A program made the position numbers and the translations under genes. Below, piece after piece: positions 6,781 through 15,905 of a DNA stretch of 17,863 nt. This DNA comes from CBDUXT01 sp965371245 (GTDB lineage Bacteria; Planctomycetota; Phycisphaerae; UBA1845): contig CBDUXT010000105.1 in the NCBI GenBank assembly GCA_965371245.1, forward strand, positions 1 through 17,863, given 5' to 3'. Every line of letters starts with the position of its first letter. Position 1 is the first letter of the stretch. The notes below the pieces were generated by a model, which was not told the DNA's origin, made no database searches, and saw only the letters and a program-made list of their open reading frames with translations.

Positions 6781-9700
6781 ATGATGATCCCAGCGATCGC
6801 TCTTCCGTTTGACTTCGAGCAGCCGGCCTGGCTGTGGCTCTGCGTGCTCGTCCCCGTGATGATTGCGGTGTCGCTGCGCAGCCTGGCCGGGTTGGATCCC
6901 GTGAGGCGCGTGCTGGCACTTGCCGCGCGCAGCGCTCTTATCATCCTCCTGGCCTGTTGCCTGGCCGGGATCGTCCGGGTCCAGCGGAACAAGGATCTGA
7001 CGGTCTTGTTCCTGATGGATCGATCATACAGCGTCGAGTCACAGCTTCAGGTCCAGGACAAGTTCGTCCGCGACGCGACCGAACACATACCACCCAACGA
7101 CCGGGTCGGCATGATCGATTTCGCCCGCGACGCCTTCCTGCAACAGCTACCCATGCACGGCGGCTACTTTGTTCCCCCAGGGCGGCTTGAGGCCATGCCC
7201 AACACCGATCGCACGAATGTCGCCTCGGCGCTTCGGCTGGCGATGGCGATGTTCCCGCACGACTCGGCCAAGCGCATCATCCTGATGTCCGACGGCAACG
7301 ACAACATGGGCGATGTCCTGAGCGAGGCCAAGCGAGCCCAGGCGGACGGCATCCCCATCGACATCGTGCCCCTGGTGTACGAGCACCGCAACGAGGTGTT
7401 CTTTGACAAGATGATCGCGCCGACGCACGCCGAACCGGGTGAGCAGATATCCCTTCGCATGGTGCTCAAGACGCAGCGCCGTGTCACCGGCAGGATTTCG
7501 GTTTTTCAAAACGGGAAGCTCGTCGATCTTCCGGCGGACGCGGCGCGCGTGGAGTTGATGCCCGGCACCAACGCGTTCTCGATCAAGCTTGCGGTCAACG
7601 CGGCCGGGGCGCACACGTTCGAGGCCACCTTCTCGCCGGACGACAGCTCCATGGACGCCACGTCGATCAACAACACCGCCACCGGCTTCACGTTTGTCTC
7701 CGGGGCGGGTCGGGTGCTGCTGATCAGCGCGGACCCGCAGTTCGATTTTCCTCTGGTCGAGGCGATGCGAAGTGAGAACGTGAAGGTGGACGTCAAGACA
7801 ACCTCACAGCTCGGCAACTTCGGGCTCCTCCAGATGATGACCTATTCGACGATCATCCTGGCGAACGTGCCGGCAGCCGCCTTCACCGATCAGCAACAAC
7901 AACAGCTCGCCGTCTACGTCAAAGACATGGGCAGCGGGCTCATCATGTTGGGCGGGGACGAGGGGTTCGGCGCCGGCGGCTGGATCGGCAGCCCCATCGA
8001 GGAGGTCATGCCCATCACGTTCGAGATCAAGCACAAGCGCGTCATCCCGCGCGGCGCGCTGGTGCTCATCATGCATAGCTGCGAAATCGCCCGGGGAAAC
8101 TTCTGGGGCAAGGCGATGGCGAAAAAGAGCGTCGATACGATCAGCTCGCGGGACTACATCGGTGTCCTGGCCTACACCTATTCGCCCGGGGGTGCGAACT
8201 GGGAGGTTCCGCTGGGGCTCAACACCAACAAGAACGCGGTCAAAGCCAGAATCGACCGGATGCAAAACGGCGACATGCCGGACTTCGGTCGGACCATGCA
8301 GATGGCCTACAACGAGCTGACCAGCGGGCGCGGACGCGACGCCGCGCAGAAGCACGTCATCATCCTCAGCGATGGGGACGCCCAGCCGCCTTCGGCATCG
8401 CTATTGAAGAGCTACGTCGAAGCCAAGATCACCGTCAGCACCATCGGCATCGGGTGGGGCGGCGCCCACGTCATGGCATCCTCGCTGCAAAACATCGCTC
8501 GGACGACGGGTGGGAAGTTCTATCGCGCGCAGAACCCGCGACAGCTTCCGCAGATTTTTTCCAAGGAGTCGAAAGTCGTTCGCCGCCCGTTGATCAGCGA
8601 CGAGCCCTTTCAACCGCAAGTGCTACACGCCTTCAGCGAGCTGTTGGCCGGCGTCGGTCGCACGTCGGGATCCATCCCGCGACTGGGCGGGATGGTGTTG
8701 ACCTCCCCCAAACAGAGCCCCAATGTGCTGATCCCCCTGATCCGCGCCACCGAGGACGGAGAGGACCCCGTCTTGATCCACTGGCAATACGAGCTGGGCA
8801 AGACGGTGGCCTTCACCAGCGGCTACTGGCCCAAGTGGGGGCGGAACTGGACCGCCTGGTCCCAGTTCGCCAGATTTTGGGCGCAGATCGTCCGTTGGAC
8901 CATGCGACAGGAAACCCCCGCGAATTTCGATACGTACACCAAGATAGACGGCGAGCGCGGACGGATCATCATCGACGCGCTGGACAAGGACGCCACCTAC
9001 CTCAACGGTCTTCAGCTTCAAGCCAATGTCGTCTCGCCGGACCACAAACCGGTTCCGCTGAGTTTTATACAGACCGGGCCGGGACACTACGAAGCCGAAG
9101 TCGAAATCTCCAAGGCGGGGCAATACCTGGCCAACGTGCAGGTCGTCGATGCCGCGGGCAAGAGCTTGGGGATGATCCGCACGGGTCTGTCGGTCCCGTT
9201 TTCTCCGGAATACCGTGATCTGGTCCCCAACGAGGCGTTGCTACGTCAGGTGGCCGAGGTCACCGGTGGTCGATGGCTCGGCGGCCTGGGGGCGGACGCG
9301 GACGCGTTCAGCCACGATCTTCCACCGACCGAGGCCAAGCGATCGGCGTGGGAGTGGGTCCTCGCGTGGCTGCTACTGCCGGCCTTCCTGCTGGACGTCG
9401 CCGTCCGGCGGCTGGCGAGTTGGCTGGCGCTGTCAATCGCCGCGGAGGTCGTGGTGTTGGTCGTCTTGCTCTTCGGGCTCGATCTGATCCATGCGCCGCC
9501 GTGGGGCGTACTCGGGGCGTTTCTGCTGGCCGAGTTGATCGGCTGGACGATCCGGTTCCGCCACATCGGTCCGCTGTTCGACTGGCTCACTCACAGTGTC
9601 GCCGCCTTGGGGCAGGCCGGTGATCGAAGCGCCGCCTCGCTGGAAAAGCTGCGTACGACACGTGATCGGGTGCGTGAAGGGTTCCAGACCGACGAGCCGG

Positions 9701-9945
9701 ATGATTCGGCCACCGCCGCCAGGGTGGCCAAGCGCCGCTTCGACGGTGGGGGTGAGCAGGCGACCCATTCCGTCGGCGACCTGGATGAAGCGCTCGGGGG
9801 CGCCAAGCCCGGTGGCGTTCCCTCGACCAAACGCCCGCCCGCCGGAGCGGCTCCGCGCGTCAGCGAGCAACCGGATGAAACCACGATGTCGCGGTTGCTT
9901 CGGGCAAAAAAAAGAACGCAACACGACGACGAGAAAAAAGATTAG
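6781..9945 (+). CDS. Large membrane protein with two VWA domains and a GATase-like region
   Basis: Numbered from the tandem ATG at 6781, the protein has 1,054 residues; 6784 has better ribosome-site spacing and an upstream GTG (6751) is possible. Two N-terminal membrane segments (about 16-33 and 45-65) resemble the BatA N-terminus. The first VWA domain (about 72-205) has a full MIDAS set: DRSYS (80-84), a Thr near 145 and the SDGND aspartate at 171. A Rossmann-like region (about 310-412) matches class I glutamine-amidotransferase-like domains of such proteins. A second VWA-like domain (about 425-590) retains 'VIILSDGD', but its first MIDAS motif is replaced by MHSCE (431-435). Two or three further membrane segments (about 857-925) precede a charged tail of about 120 residues ending in Lys-rich sequence. 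The family role is metal-dependent adhesion or assembly with MoxR ATPases; substrate unknown. Confidence 0.88.
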   Translation: MMIPAIALPFDFEQPAWLWLCVLVPVMIAVSLRSLAGLDPVRRVLALAARSALIILLACCLAGIVRVQRNKDLTVLFLMDRSYSVESQLQVQDKFVRDATEHIPPNDRVGMIDFARDAFLQQLPMHGGYFVPPGRLEAMPNTDRTNVASALRLAMAMFPHDSAKRIILMSDGNDNMGDVLSEAKRAQADGIPIDIVPLVYEHRNEVFFDKMIAPTHAEPGEQISLRMVLKTQRRVTGRISVFQNGKLVDLPADAARVELMPGTNAFSIKLAVNAAGAHTFEATFSPDDSSMDATSINNTATGFTFVSGAGRVLLISADPQFDFPLVEAMRSENVKVDVKTTSQLGNFGLLQMMTYSTIILANVPAAAFTDQQQQQLAVYVKDMGSGLIMLGGDEGFGAGGWIGSPIEEVMPITFEIKHKRVIPRGALVLIMHSCEIARGNFWGKAMAKKSVDTISSRDYIGVLAYTYSPGGANWEVPLGLNTNKNAVKARIDRMQNGDMPDFGRTMQMAYNELTSGRGRDAAQKHVIILSDGDAQPPSASLLKSYVEAKITVSTIGIGWGGAHVMASSLQNIARTTGGKFYRAQNPRQLPQIFSKESKVVRRPLISDEPFQPQVLHAFSELLAGVGRTSGSIPRLGGMVLTSPKQSPNVLIPLIRATEDGEDPVLIHWQYELGKTVAFTSGYWPKWGRNWTAWSQFARFWAQIVRWTMRQETPANFDTYTKIDGERGRIIIDALDKDATYLNGLQLQANVVSPDHKPVPLSFIQTGPGHYEAEVEISKAGQYLANVQVVDAAGKSLGMIRTGLSVPFSPEYRDLVPNEALLRQVAEVTGGRWLGGLGADADAFSHDLPPTEAKRSAWEWVLAWLLLPAFLLDVAVRRLASWLALSIAAEVVVLVVLLFGLDLIHAPPWGVLGAFLLAELIGWTIRFRHIGPLFDWLTHSVAALGQAGDRSAASLEKLRTTRDRVREGFQTDEPDDSATAARVAKRRFDGGGEQATHSVGDLDEALGGAKPGGVPSTKRPPAGAAPRVSEQPDETTMSRLLRAKKRTQHDDEKKD

Positions 9946-9996
9946 CCGCCGGTTCACGAATGTTCTCGACCTGGTGTGGCACAAGCGTGCCGGCGG
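9946..9996 (+). other. Hairpin between the double-VWA gene and moxR
   Basis: CCGCCGG (9946-9952), starting immediately after the TAG stop, pairs with CCGGCGG (9990-9996). After a 2-nt bulge, CACG (9955-9958) pairs with CGTG (9986-9989), giving an 11-bp interrupted stem with a loop of about 27 nt. There is no downstream U tract, so it is not a standard terminator; an RNA-processing or attenuation role is possible. Confidence 0.4.
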
Positions 9997-10024
9997 ATGA
10001 GTAAGCATTGAATGGGAGTCACGA

Positions 10025-11044
<1,020 letters not shown>

Positions 11045-11055
11045 GACCAAACGGA

Positions 11056-11778
11056 ATGATCGTTTACTTTGATGAATCGTACGACACGGAACGCCGGTAC
11101 TTGCTCTATGGTGCGTTGTTCATTCCTCCGTCCTCGACGCTCCATCAGCGGTTTCTGTCGATCCGGCGAGAGATGAAGTATGCGCCGGAGGTTAAGTATA
11201 CGAGATGCCGGAACGCGCGGGCCTTGAGCGTATGCAAGCGCGTTGTTGACGCCTTCGTTGAGGATCCGGCGTATTTTCGCTGTGTCATCGTCGATCAGCG
11301 TCGCTTCGACTACAGTAAGTTCGCCCGCTCTGACGAGACGGTCGCGATCGGGCATGCCCGCGCGTACAAGAAGTTCGCCGAGATGTTACTCGCCCCCCAT
11401 GTCGCGGGTGTGACCAACGCTGTGTTCTTGGCAGACGCACTTACGCGCTGCAACGGGGATGAGTTTCTCGAACGAATTCGGGAGCGGTTTAACCGGGAGG
11501 GACGGGTTGCCACGTTTCGGCATCTCGCCGAAGTTCCTTCGGATGTAGAGGAGTACCAATGCCTCCAAGTATGCGACTTGTTGCTGGGCTGCGTGCTGAA
11601 CAACCTGAAGCCGACGACGAACCAGTTCAAGAACGCGATTCGCACGTATCTTTGCTCACGCATCAACGCTCCGAACTTCCTTTTATCGTCTTGGAAGGAC
11701 GTCCCGTTGGCCGAGGCGAGCGAAACGACAACGAAGTTCAACGTCTGGTACTGGAGCGCAAGAAAAGAGCCCAGGTAG
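11056..11778 (+). CDS. DUF3800 domain protein (putative RNase H-fold enzyme)
   Basis: This 240-residue protein begins with MIVYFDES (Asp6, Glu7), the diagnostic start of DUF3800. It also carries 'PEVKYTR' (44-50, corresponding to the family's E-x-K-W-like motif), acidic residues Asp80 and Asp127, and the C-terminal 'LQVCDLLLGCVLNN' with Asp174. These acidic residues could form an RNase H-like metal site; family function is not experimentally established, and members often sit near mobile or defence genes. The gene begins 11 nt after moxR, with a weak ribosome site, so translational coupling is likely. Two sampled 60-nt stretches are 55% GC, against 63-65% in moxR and DUF58, and codon choice is less GC-biased. 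A nested hairpin follows directly. It reads as an accessory gene inserted into the MoxR-VWA operon. Confidence 0.83.
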   Translation: MIVYFDESYDTERRYLLYGALFIPPSSTLHQRFLSIRREMKYAPEVKYTRCRNARALSVCKRVVDAFVEDPAYFRCVIVDQRRFDYSKFARSDETVAIGHARAYKKFAEMLLAPHVAGVTNAVFLADALTRCNGDEFLERIRERFNREGRVATFRHLAEVPSDVEEYQCLQVCDLLLGCVLNNLKPTTNQFKNAIRTYLCSRINAPNFLLSSWKDVPLAEASETTTKFNVWYWSARKEPR

Positions 11779-11779
11779 T

Positions 11780-11826
11780 CCGCCAGTCTTACCGGTCGTC
11801 GGGCATGACCCGACACCTCCTGGCGG
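11780..11826 (+). terminator. Nested hairpin after the DUF3800 gene
   Basis: CCGCCAG (11780-11786) pairs perfectly with CTGGCGG (11820-11826). Inside this, GTCGGG (11798-11803) pairs perfectly with CCCGAC (11809-11814) around a 5-nt loop. The structure begins 2 nt after the stop codon. There is no U tract, so it may be a weak or factor-assisted terminator or a 3'-stabilising structure. Confidence 0.45.
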
Positions 11827-11847
11827 CACCCAGGCATCAACAATAAT

Positions 11848-11875
11848 ACGACATATTCTCGGTGAATGTTAGGAT
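11848..11875 (+). promoter_or_regulatory. Candidate promoter for the DUF58-VWA half of the cluster
   Basis: ACGACA (11848-11853) and TAGGAT (11870-11875), each 4/6 to the consensus, are 16 nt apart in the most AT-rich stretch of the window (35% GC over 11841-11900). An alternative -10, GATAAT (11873-11878), overlaps. The leader to the DUF58 start would be about 140 nt. Confidence 0.3.
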
Positions 11876-11884
11876 AATTCTCGG
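11855..11884. repeat. Direct repeats ATTCTCGG, two helical turns apart
   Basis: ATTCTCGG occurs at 11855-11862 and 11877-11884, 22 nt start to start, flanking the candidate -10 region. A related TTCTTCGG lies at about 11888-11895. The spacing fits a regulator bound on one DNA face; chance is possible for 8-mers in AT-rich DNA. Confidence 0.3.
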
Positions 11885-11937
11885 ATTTTCTTCGGTTTTC
11901 CTGGCATTCCGCGGAATTGTCCGTAACGGCTAAGATA

Positions 11938-11970
11938 CCGGATACGGACGACCGGCGTTGCCGTATGCGG
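11938..11970. repeat. Imperfect inverted repeat upstream of DUF58
   Basis: CCGGATACGG (11938-11947) and CCGTATGCGG (11961-11970) pair at 9 of 10 positions around a 13-nt spacer. Nearby TACGG-containing words (11971-11975, 12003-12007) repeat the same theme. It could be an operator or a leader hairpin. Confidence 0.3.
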
Positions 11971-12020
11971 TACGGCTTTAATTGCTGGGCTGGCGATAGT
12001 GATACGGATTCGCAATCACG

Positions 12021-12923
12021 ATGAGTACTCAAACTCAGGCTCCCCCTGGCGAACTCCTAGACCCCGCGTTCATGCGCAAGCTCGACCAGCTTGCGCTGGT
12101 CAGCCGGAAGATCTTTGCCGGCAAGATGCGCGGCGAGCGCTTGACCAAGCGCCGCGGCGACTCGGCCGAGTTCGCCGACTACCGCCCCTACGTTTCGGGC
12201 GACGACCTTCGCTTCCTCGACTGGAACATCTACGCCCGACTGAACCAGCTCTTCTTGAAGCTCTTTTTGCAGGAAGAGGACCTCCACGTCAGCATCCTGC
12301 TCGATCTGTCCGCCAGCATGGAATGGGGCGAGCCCAACAAGTGGCTCTACGCCCGACGCATCGCGGCCGCCCTCGCCTACATCGGACTGGTCAACTTCGA
12401 CCGCATCAGCCTCTTCGGGTACGCCGACGGGATCGAGCACGAGTTGACCGGCGTCCGAGGCCGGCGCTGGACGTTCAAGGTGATGGAGTTCCTCTCGTCG
12501 CTCGAGGCCCAAGGCGCCGGCGACCTGGAACGCACGTGCAAACAGTTCGCCATTCGCCACCCCCAACCCGGTATCGTCATCATTTTGAGCGATTTTTTTG
12601 AGAAGGGTGGGTATGAACAGGGCTTTCGGTATCTTCTGGGCCGAAAGTACGACCTCTACATGGTGCAAATCCTCTGCCCGGAAGAGATTGATCCGCCGCT
12701 GGTGGGCGACCTGCGGCTGACCGATGTCGAGGACCAGGACGTGGCCGAGGTGACGGTCAGCCGCGCCTTGCTCAACCGCTACAAACAAAACCTCCAGACG
12801 TATTGCGGCCAGTTGAAGGACTATTGCTCTCGGCGCGGTGTCTCCTATCTGTTCACCAGCACGACGGTCCCGTTCGACCAGATCGTGCTGAACTATTTCC
12901 GCCAGCGGGGGCTGTTGAAGTGA
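12021..12923 (+). CDS. DUF58 domain protein (VWA-like, MoxR partner)
   Basis: The 300-residue cytoplasmic protein has the DUF58 core 'YRPYVSGDDLRFLDWNIYAR' (54-73) followed by a VWA-like MIDAS motif DLSAS (95-99) and a second-strand aspartate in ILSDFF (188-193). Length is usual for the family, and no membrane segment is present. DUF58 proteins are regular neighbours of MoxR ATPases and are thought to be adaptor subunits of the MoxR complex. Here the gene is separated from moxR by the DUF3800 gene and a low-GC spacer, and may depend on its own promoter. It is 55 nt upstream of the BatA-like gene in the same orientation. The ATG start gives the expected N-terminus, but no clear ribosome binding site precedes it. 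Confidence 0.92.
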   Translation: MSTQTQAPPGELLDPAFMRKLDQLALVSRKIFAGKMRGERLTKRRGDSAEFADYRPYVSGDDLRFLDWNIYARLNQLFLKLFLQEEDLHVSILLDLSASMEWGEPNKWLYARRIAAALAYIGLVNFDRISLFGYADGIEHELTGVRGRRWTFKVMEFLSSLEAQGAGDLERTCKQFAIRHPQPGIVIILSDFFEKGGYEQGFRYLLGRKYDLYMVQILCPEEIDPPLVGDLRLTDVEDQDVAEVTVSRALLNRYKQNLQTYCGQLKDYCSRRGVSYLFTSTTVPFDQIVLNYFRQRGLLK

Positions 12924-12967
12924 TGACGCCTCCGCACGCCGCGCCCCGTTCCCCCGACCGACCGCGC

Positions 12968-12973
12968 GGAGGG
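12968..12973 (+). promoter_or_regulatory. Ribosome binding site of the BatA-like gene
   Basis: GGAGGG lies 5 nt before the ATG at 12979 and supports that start. Confidence 0.65.
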
Positions 12974-12978
12974 CGGGC

Positions 12979-15060
12979 ATGAACTTCCTGAATCCGGCGG
13001 CCATCGCCATCGCGGCCGGGCTGACGATCCCACCGTTGGTCGCCCTTTATTTCCTGAAACTCAAACGCACCGTGCGGCTGGTGCCATCGACGTTTTTGTG
13101 GAAGCGCGCGGTCGAAGATCTTCAGGTCAACGCACCGTTCCAGCGTTTGCGCAGCAGCCTTCTGTTGCTATTGCAGCTACTGATTCTGATCGCGGCGGCC
13201 GTGGCGCTGGGCAAGCCGATGTTCCAGACCGTCGCGCGCTCCGAGGGGACGATCATCATCCTCGTCGATCACTCGGCCTCCATGGCCGTGATCGAGGCCG
13301 ACGGTACGTCGCGCTTGGACCAAGCCAAAGTACAAGCCAAGCGCTGCGTGGACAACATGCCCGATGATGCCCGGGCGATGGTGATCGAGTTCAGCGACCG
13401 TGCCAACGTGGTGGCCTCGTTCGACACGAACAAGCGGGCGCTGAAACGCAAGATCGACTCGATCGATCAGACACAAAGCACGTCGTCGCTCAAAGAGGCC
13501 ATGTCGCTCGCCGAGGCCTACACCCAGAACATCATCATCGCCACGGAGGAAGCCGGCAGCGAAAAGGCGCCGGAGTCTGCCGCGCCGCCCGCGACCGTCT
13601 ACCTGTTCAGTGATGGACGGATCGAGGACGCCGATCGCGTGGTTCTCGAACGCTTCGACGCCAACAAAGTGTTGATGACGACCCTGGGCGAACGCAGCGA
13701 CAACGTCGGTCTGCTCTCCATGGCCGCCCGGCGCAACTACGAGCAACCCGACGTGCTGGAGGTGACGGCCACCGTTCGCAACTTCGGGCCCGAGCCCGTC
13801 GAGATCGACGCCGTGCTGCGTGTGGACGGCACAAGCGTCGATGTCAAGACGATCCGGCTGGAGGCCGCCAACCCGGAAACGAAAAGTTCCACCGACCCGC
13901 CGTCCTCATCGGCGAGCCGGGATACACCGCCTCAGGACAAACGGACCGAGAGCGCCGGCGCCAAACCGGCCGTGGGCAGCGTGCAACTGGTGGCGTTCGA
14001 CGAGGTCGAGTTTGGCGGCGGGGGCGTTGTCGAGGTTACGCTTCGGGTCGATGACGCGCTGCCGGCCGACGACCGGGCGTGGACGATCCTCGCGCCGGCA
14101 AGGCACGTGCGCGTTCTGCTGGTGACCGAGGGAGATCTGTTTCTCGAAAACGTCCTGACGACGCTTCCGATCGACGTCGTCAAGATGACCGGCGCCGAAT
14201 ACGAACGTGCCGACGACGACGAACTGACAGAGGGCGACCGCAGCGTGTTCGACGTCGTGATCTTCAAGCGCCATTCCACTGCCCGACTGCCGCAGGGCAA
14301 TTACTTCTTCTGGGGGTCGATTCCCCAGATCGAAGGCGTATCGACCGGGCGGAGGATCGACAACGAGATCATCTTCGACTGGGACGAAACGCACCCGATC
14401 CTGCGGCACGTCGCCATCGAAGCCCTGCTGGTCCTCGAGTGGCTCGAACTGACGCTGCCCCCGGAAGCCATCTCTTTGGTGGATGGACAAACGTCCCCCG
14501 TTCTGGCGTACATGACGCGAGACGCAAGCCAGTTCCTCATCAGCGCCTTTGCTTTGAGCGCCGAGGACGACGCGGGCAACATCCTGTGGAACACCCCGTG
14601 GGCCGTCACGCCCGACTTCGTCATGTTCATGCAAAACGCGATCGACTACCTGGCCGCCAGCGTCGCCACCCGAGGGAAAAAGAACGTCCTTCCCGGCGAG
14701 CCCGTGACCGTTCCCCTGCCCCCCAGAAGCGACACCGTTACGATTCACCGTCCCGACGGAACGGAGGACGTGATTCCCGCGGCCGGCTTCCAGAGCGCCA
14801 CCTACGCCAGAACGAGGCAGGTCGGCACCTACCGCGTCGAGCCCGGCGTCCCGGGGCAGGAACAGTTCGCGGTCAATCTTTTCAGCGCAACCGAAAGCCG
14901 GATCGCCCCGGCGCTGGTGCTGACGCTGGGAGCGGCCGCCGTCGCCGCCGGCGCGGGTGACGTGAAGATCAATCAGCCGGCTTGGTCGTATCTTCTCCTG
15001 GCCGTCCTTGTGTTGCTGGTCCTCGAATGGATCATCTACAATCGGCGCGTGTTCGTGTAG
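12979..15060 (+). CDS. BatA-like VWA membrane protein
   Basis: The 693-residue protein opens with the typical BatA/aerotolerance N-terminus: a short membrane segment (5-26), 'LYFLKLKRTVRLVPSTFLW' (23-41) and a second membrane segment (59-77). A VWA domain follows (about 91-240) with MIDAS residues DHSAS (97-101), a Thr near 168 and the SDGR aspartate at 212. Next come a beta-sandwich region (about 255-360) interrupted by a Pro/Ser/Thr-rich linker (297-332) and a GATase-like Rossmann region (about 375-560). A C-terminal membrane pair (about 644-660, 670-688) ends the protein. The role by family is a membrane-anchored VWA partner of MoxR/DUF58. It is preceded by GGAGGG and by the DUF58 gene. 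It resembles the double-VWA protein encoded upstream but has one VWA domain with an intact MIDAS. Confidence 0.92.
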   Translation: MNFLNPAAIAIAAGLTIPPLVALYFLKLKRTVRLVPSTFLWKRAVEDLQVNAPFQRLRSSLLLLLQLLILIAAAVALGKPMFQTVARSEGTIIILVDHSASMAVIEADGTSRLDQAKVQAKRCVDNMPDDARAMVIEFSDRANVVASFDTNKRALKRKIDSIDQTQSTSSLKEAMSLAEAYTQNIIIATEEAGSEKAPESAAPPATVYLFSDGRIEDADRVVLERFDANKVLMTTLGERSDNVGLLSMAARRNYEQPDVLEVTATVRNFGPEPVEIDAVLRVDGTSVDVKTIRLEAANPETKSSTDPPSSSASRDTPPQDKRTESAGAKPAVGSVQLVAFDEVEFGGGGVVEVTLRVDDALPADDRAWTILAPARHVRVLLVTEGDLFLENVLTTLPIDVVKMTGAEYERADDDELTEGDRSVFDVVIFKRHSTARLPQGNYFFWGSIPQIEGVSTGRRIDNEIIFDWDETHPILRHVAIEALLVLEWLELTLPPEAISLVDGQTSPVLAYMTRDASQFLISAFALSAEDDAGNILWNTPWAVTPDFVMFMQNAIDYLAASVATRGKKNVLPGEPVTVPLPPRSDTVTIHRPDGTEDVIPAAGFQSATYARTRQVGTYRVEPGVPGQEQFAVNLFSATESRIAPALVLTLGAAAVAAGAGDVKINQPAWSYLLLAVLVLLVLEWIIYNRRVFV

Positions 15061-15347
15061 CCTTCTCGCGCCGCTGTGTGGCGGACTGGGTGCGTGACAC
15101 TTCCGGTGGGATGGGTACGCTGAGTCAGAACCGCGGGCGCCAGCCTGCGGACCCTCGCATCATCATGTCACCGGGCTTGCGCCCCGGCGCTCTGAAAACA
15201 GCCGCACGCCGGTTCGGCGATGGCTTCCAGTTGGAGAAAACGCGGATCGGAAGCGACGACCCCAACCACATCCAGCGACCGTCCAGCCAGGATCAGGCAC
15301 CAGTCAACGATACACGTTGTGACGCTGTCACGGTTCCAGCGGGGCGG
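15061..15347. other. Spacer with palindromic sequence before the small membrane protein
   Basis: This 287-nt stretch is formally open in the downstream gene's frame, with an ATG at 15165, but its translation is low-complexity and unlike the rest of the protein. It contains the palindrome CCGGGCTTGCGCCCCGG (15171-15187) and GGGCGC (15135-15140) paired with GCGCCC (15179-15184), resembling a REP-type intergenic repeat. I see no RNA gene. Confidence 0.45.
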
Positions 15348-15902
15348 GTGCGAGCACTGACCCGCGCCGTCGCCTGGAGCGTGCCGGCCGCAGGGGCCGT
15401 GCTGCCCGCCGTGCTGCTGTTCTCTCGCGTCGATCTCTCGCGCTCGGCCTTGTCGAGCCGAATGGTCGAGCTCAGCCTTGCAGCGGCAGCCGTTCCGTTT
15501 GCTCTGGCTGCTCTGGGCTGTATGTTCGTCGCGCTGCGCTGGCTGCTCTTCGCGGCCTGGCCGGCGCGGGTGGGCATCGTCGCGGAAGCCGAAGCCCTGG
15601 AACTTCGTTTGGGTCCCTTCGGCTCCCAGCGGTACGACACCGCACAACTCGACGTACGATACCCGTTCGAGCTCATCGAAGACGAGGAGGACGGCGGGTT
15701 CGAGGCCTTCTTGCCCGAGGACGAGCAGTATGCCCGGTTGCTGCCGTGCATGCGTCACCCGCGCGCCTCGGAGCCGCTGAATCGTACCATGCTGAAGTTC
15801 GTATCCGGATCAGAGGAGGAACTCGCCGCGGCGCTTCGTCCGATGATTCAGCGATGGCGCACCGTCCATAGCGGCGAAGTGAACACCACGGAGGCACCGT
15901 AA
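15348..15902 (+). CDS. Small membrane protein of unknown function
   Basis: The start is uncertain. GTG at 15348 gives 184 residues and begins just before the first membrane segment; ATG at 15165 would add 61 residues encoded by repeat-like sequence. From 15348 the protein has two hydrophobic segments (about residues 8-27 and 42-70). A soluble C-terminal half follows with beta-rich sequence, 'ALELRLGPFGSQRYDTAQLD', reminiscent of bacterial PH-like membrane-associated domains, and an acidic stretch (EDEEDGG). I do not recognise a named family. It follows the BatA-like gene and precedes the Gfo/Idh/MocA-like gene by 3 nt in the same frame, so the last two are surely co-translated from one message. 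Function is not assigned. Confidence 0.62.
   Translation: MRALTRAVAWSVPAAGAVLPAVLLFSRVDLSRSALSSRMVELSLAAAAVPFALAALGCMFVALRWLLFAAWPARVGIVAEAEALELRLGPFGSQRYDTAQLDVRYPFELIEDEEDGGFEAFLPEDEQYARLLPCMRHPRASEPLNRTMLKFVSGSEEELAAALRPMIQRWRTVHSGEVNTTEAP
15890..15894 (+). promoter_or_regulatory. Ribosome binding site before the TTG start
   Basis: GGAGG ends 11 nt before the TTG at 15906, longer than ideal spacing, and lies inside the last codons of the upstream gene. Termination-reinitiation probably helps. Confidence 0.4.
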
Positions 15903-15905
15903 CCG

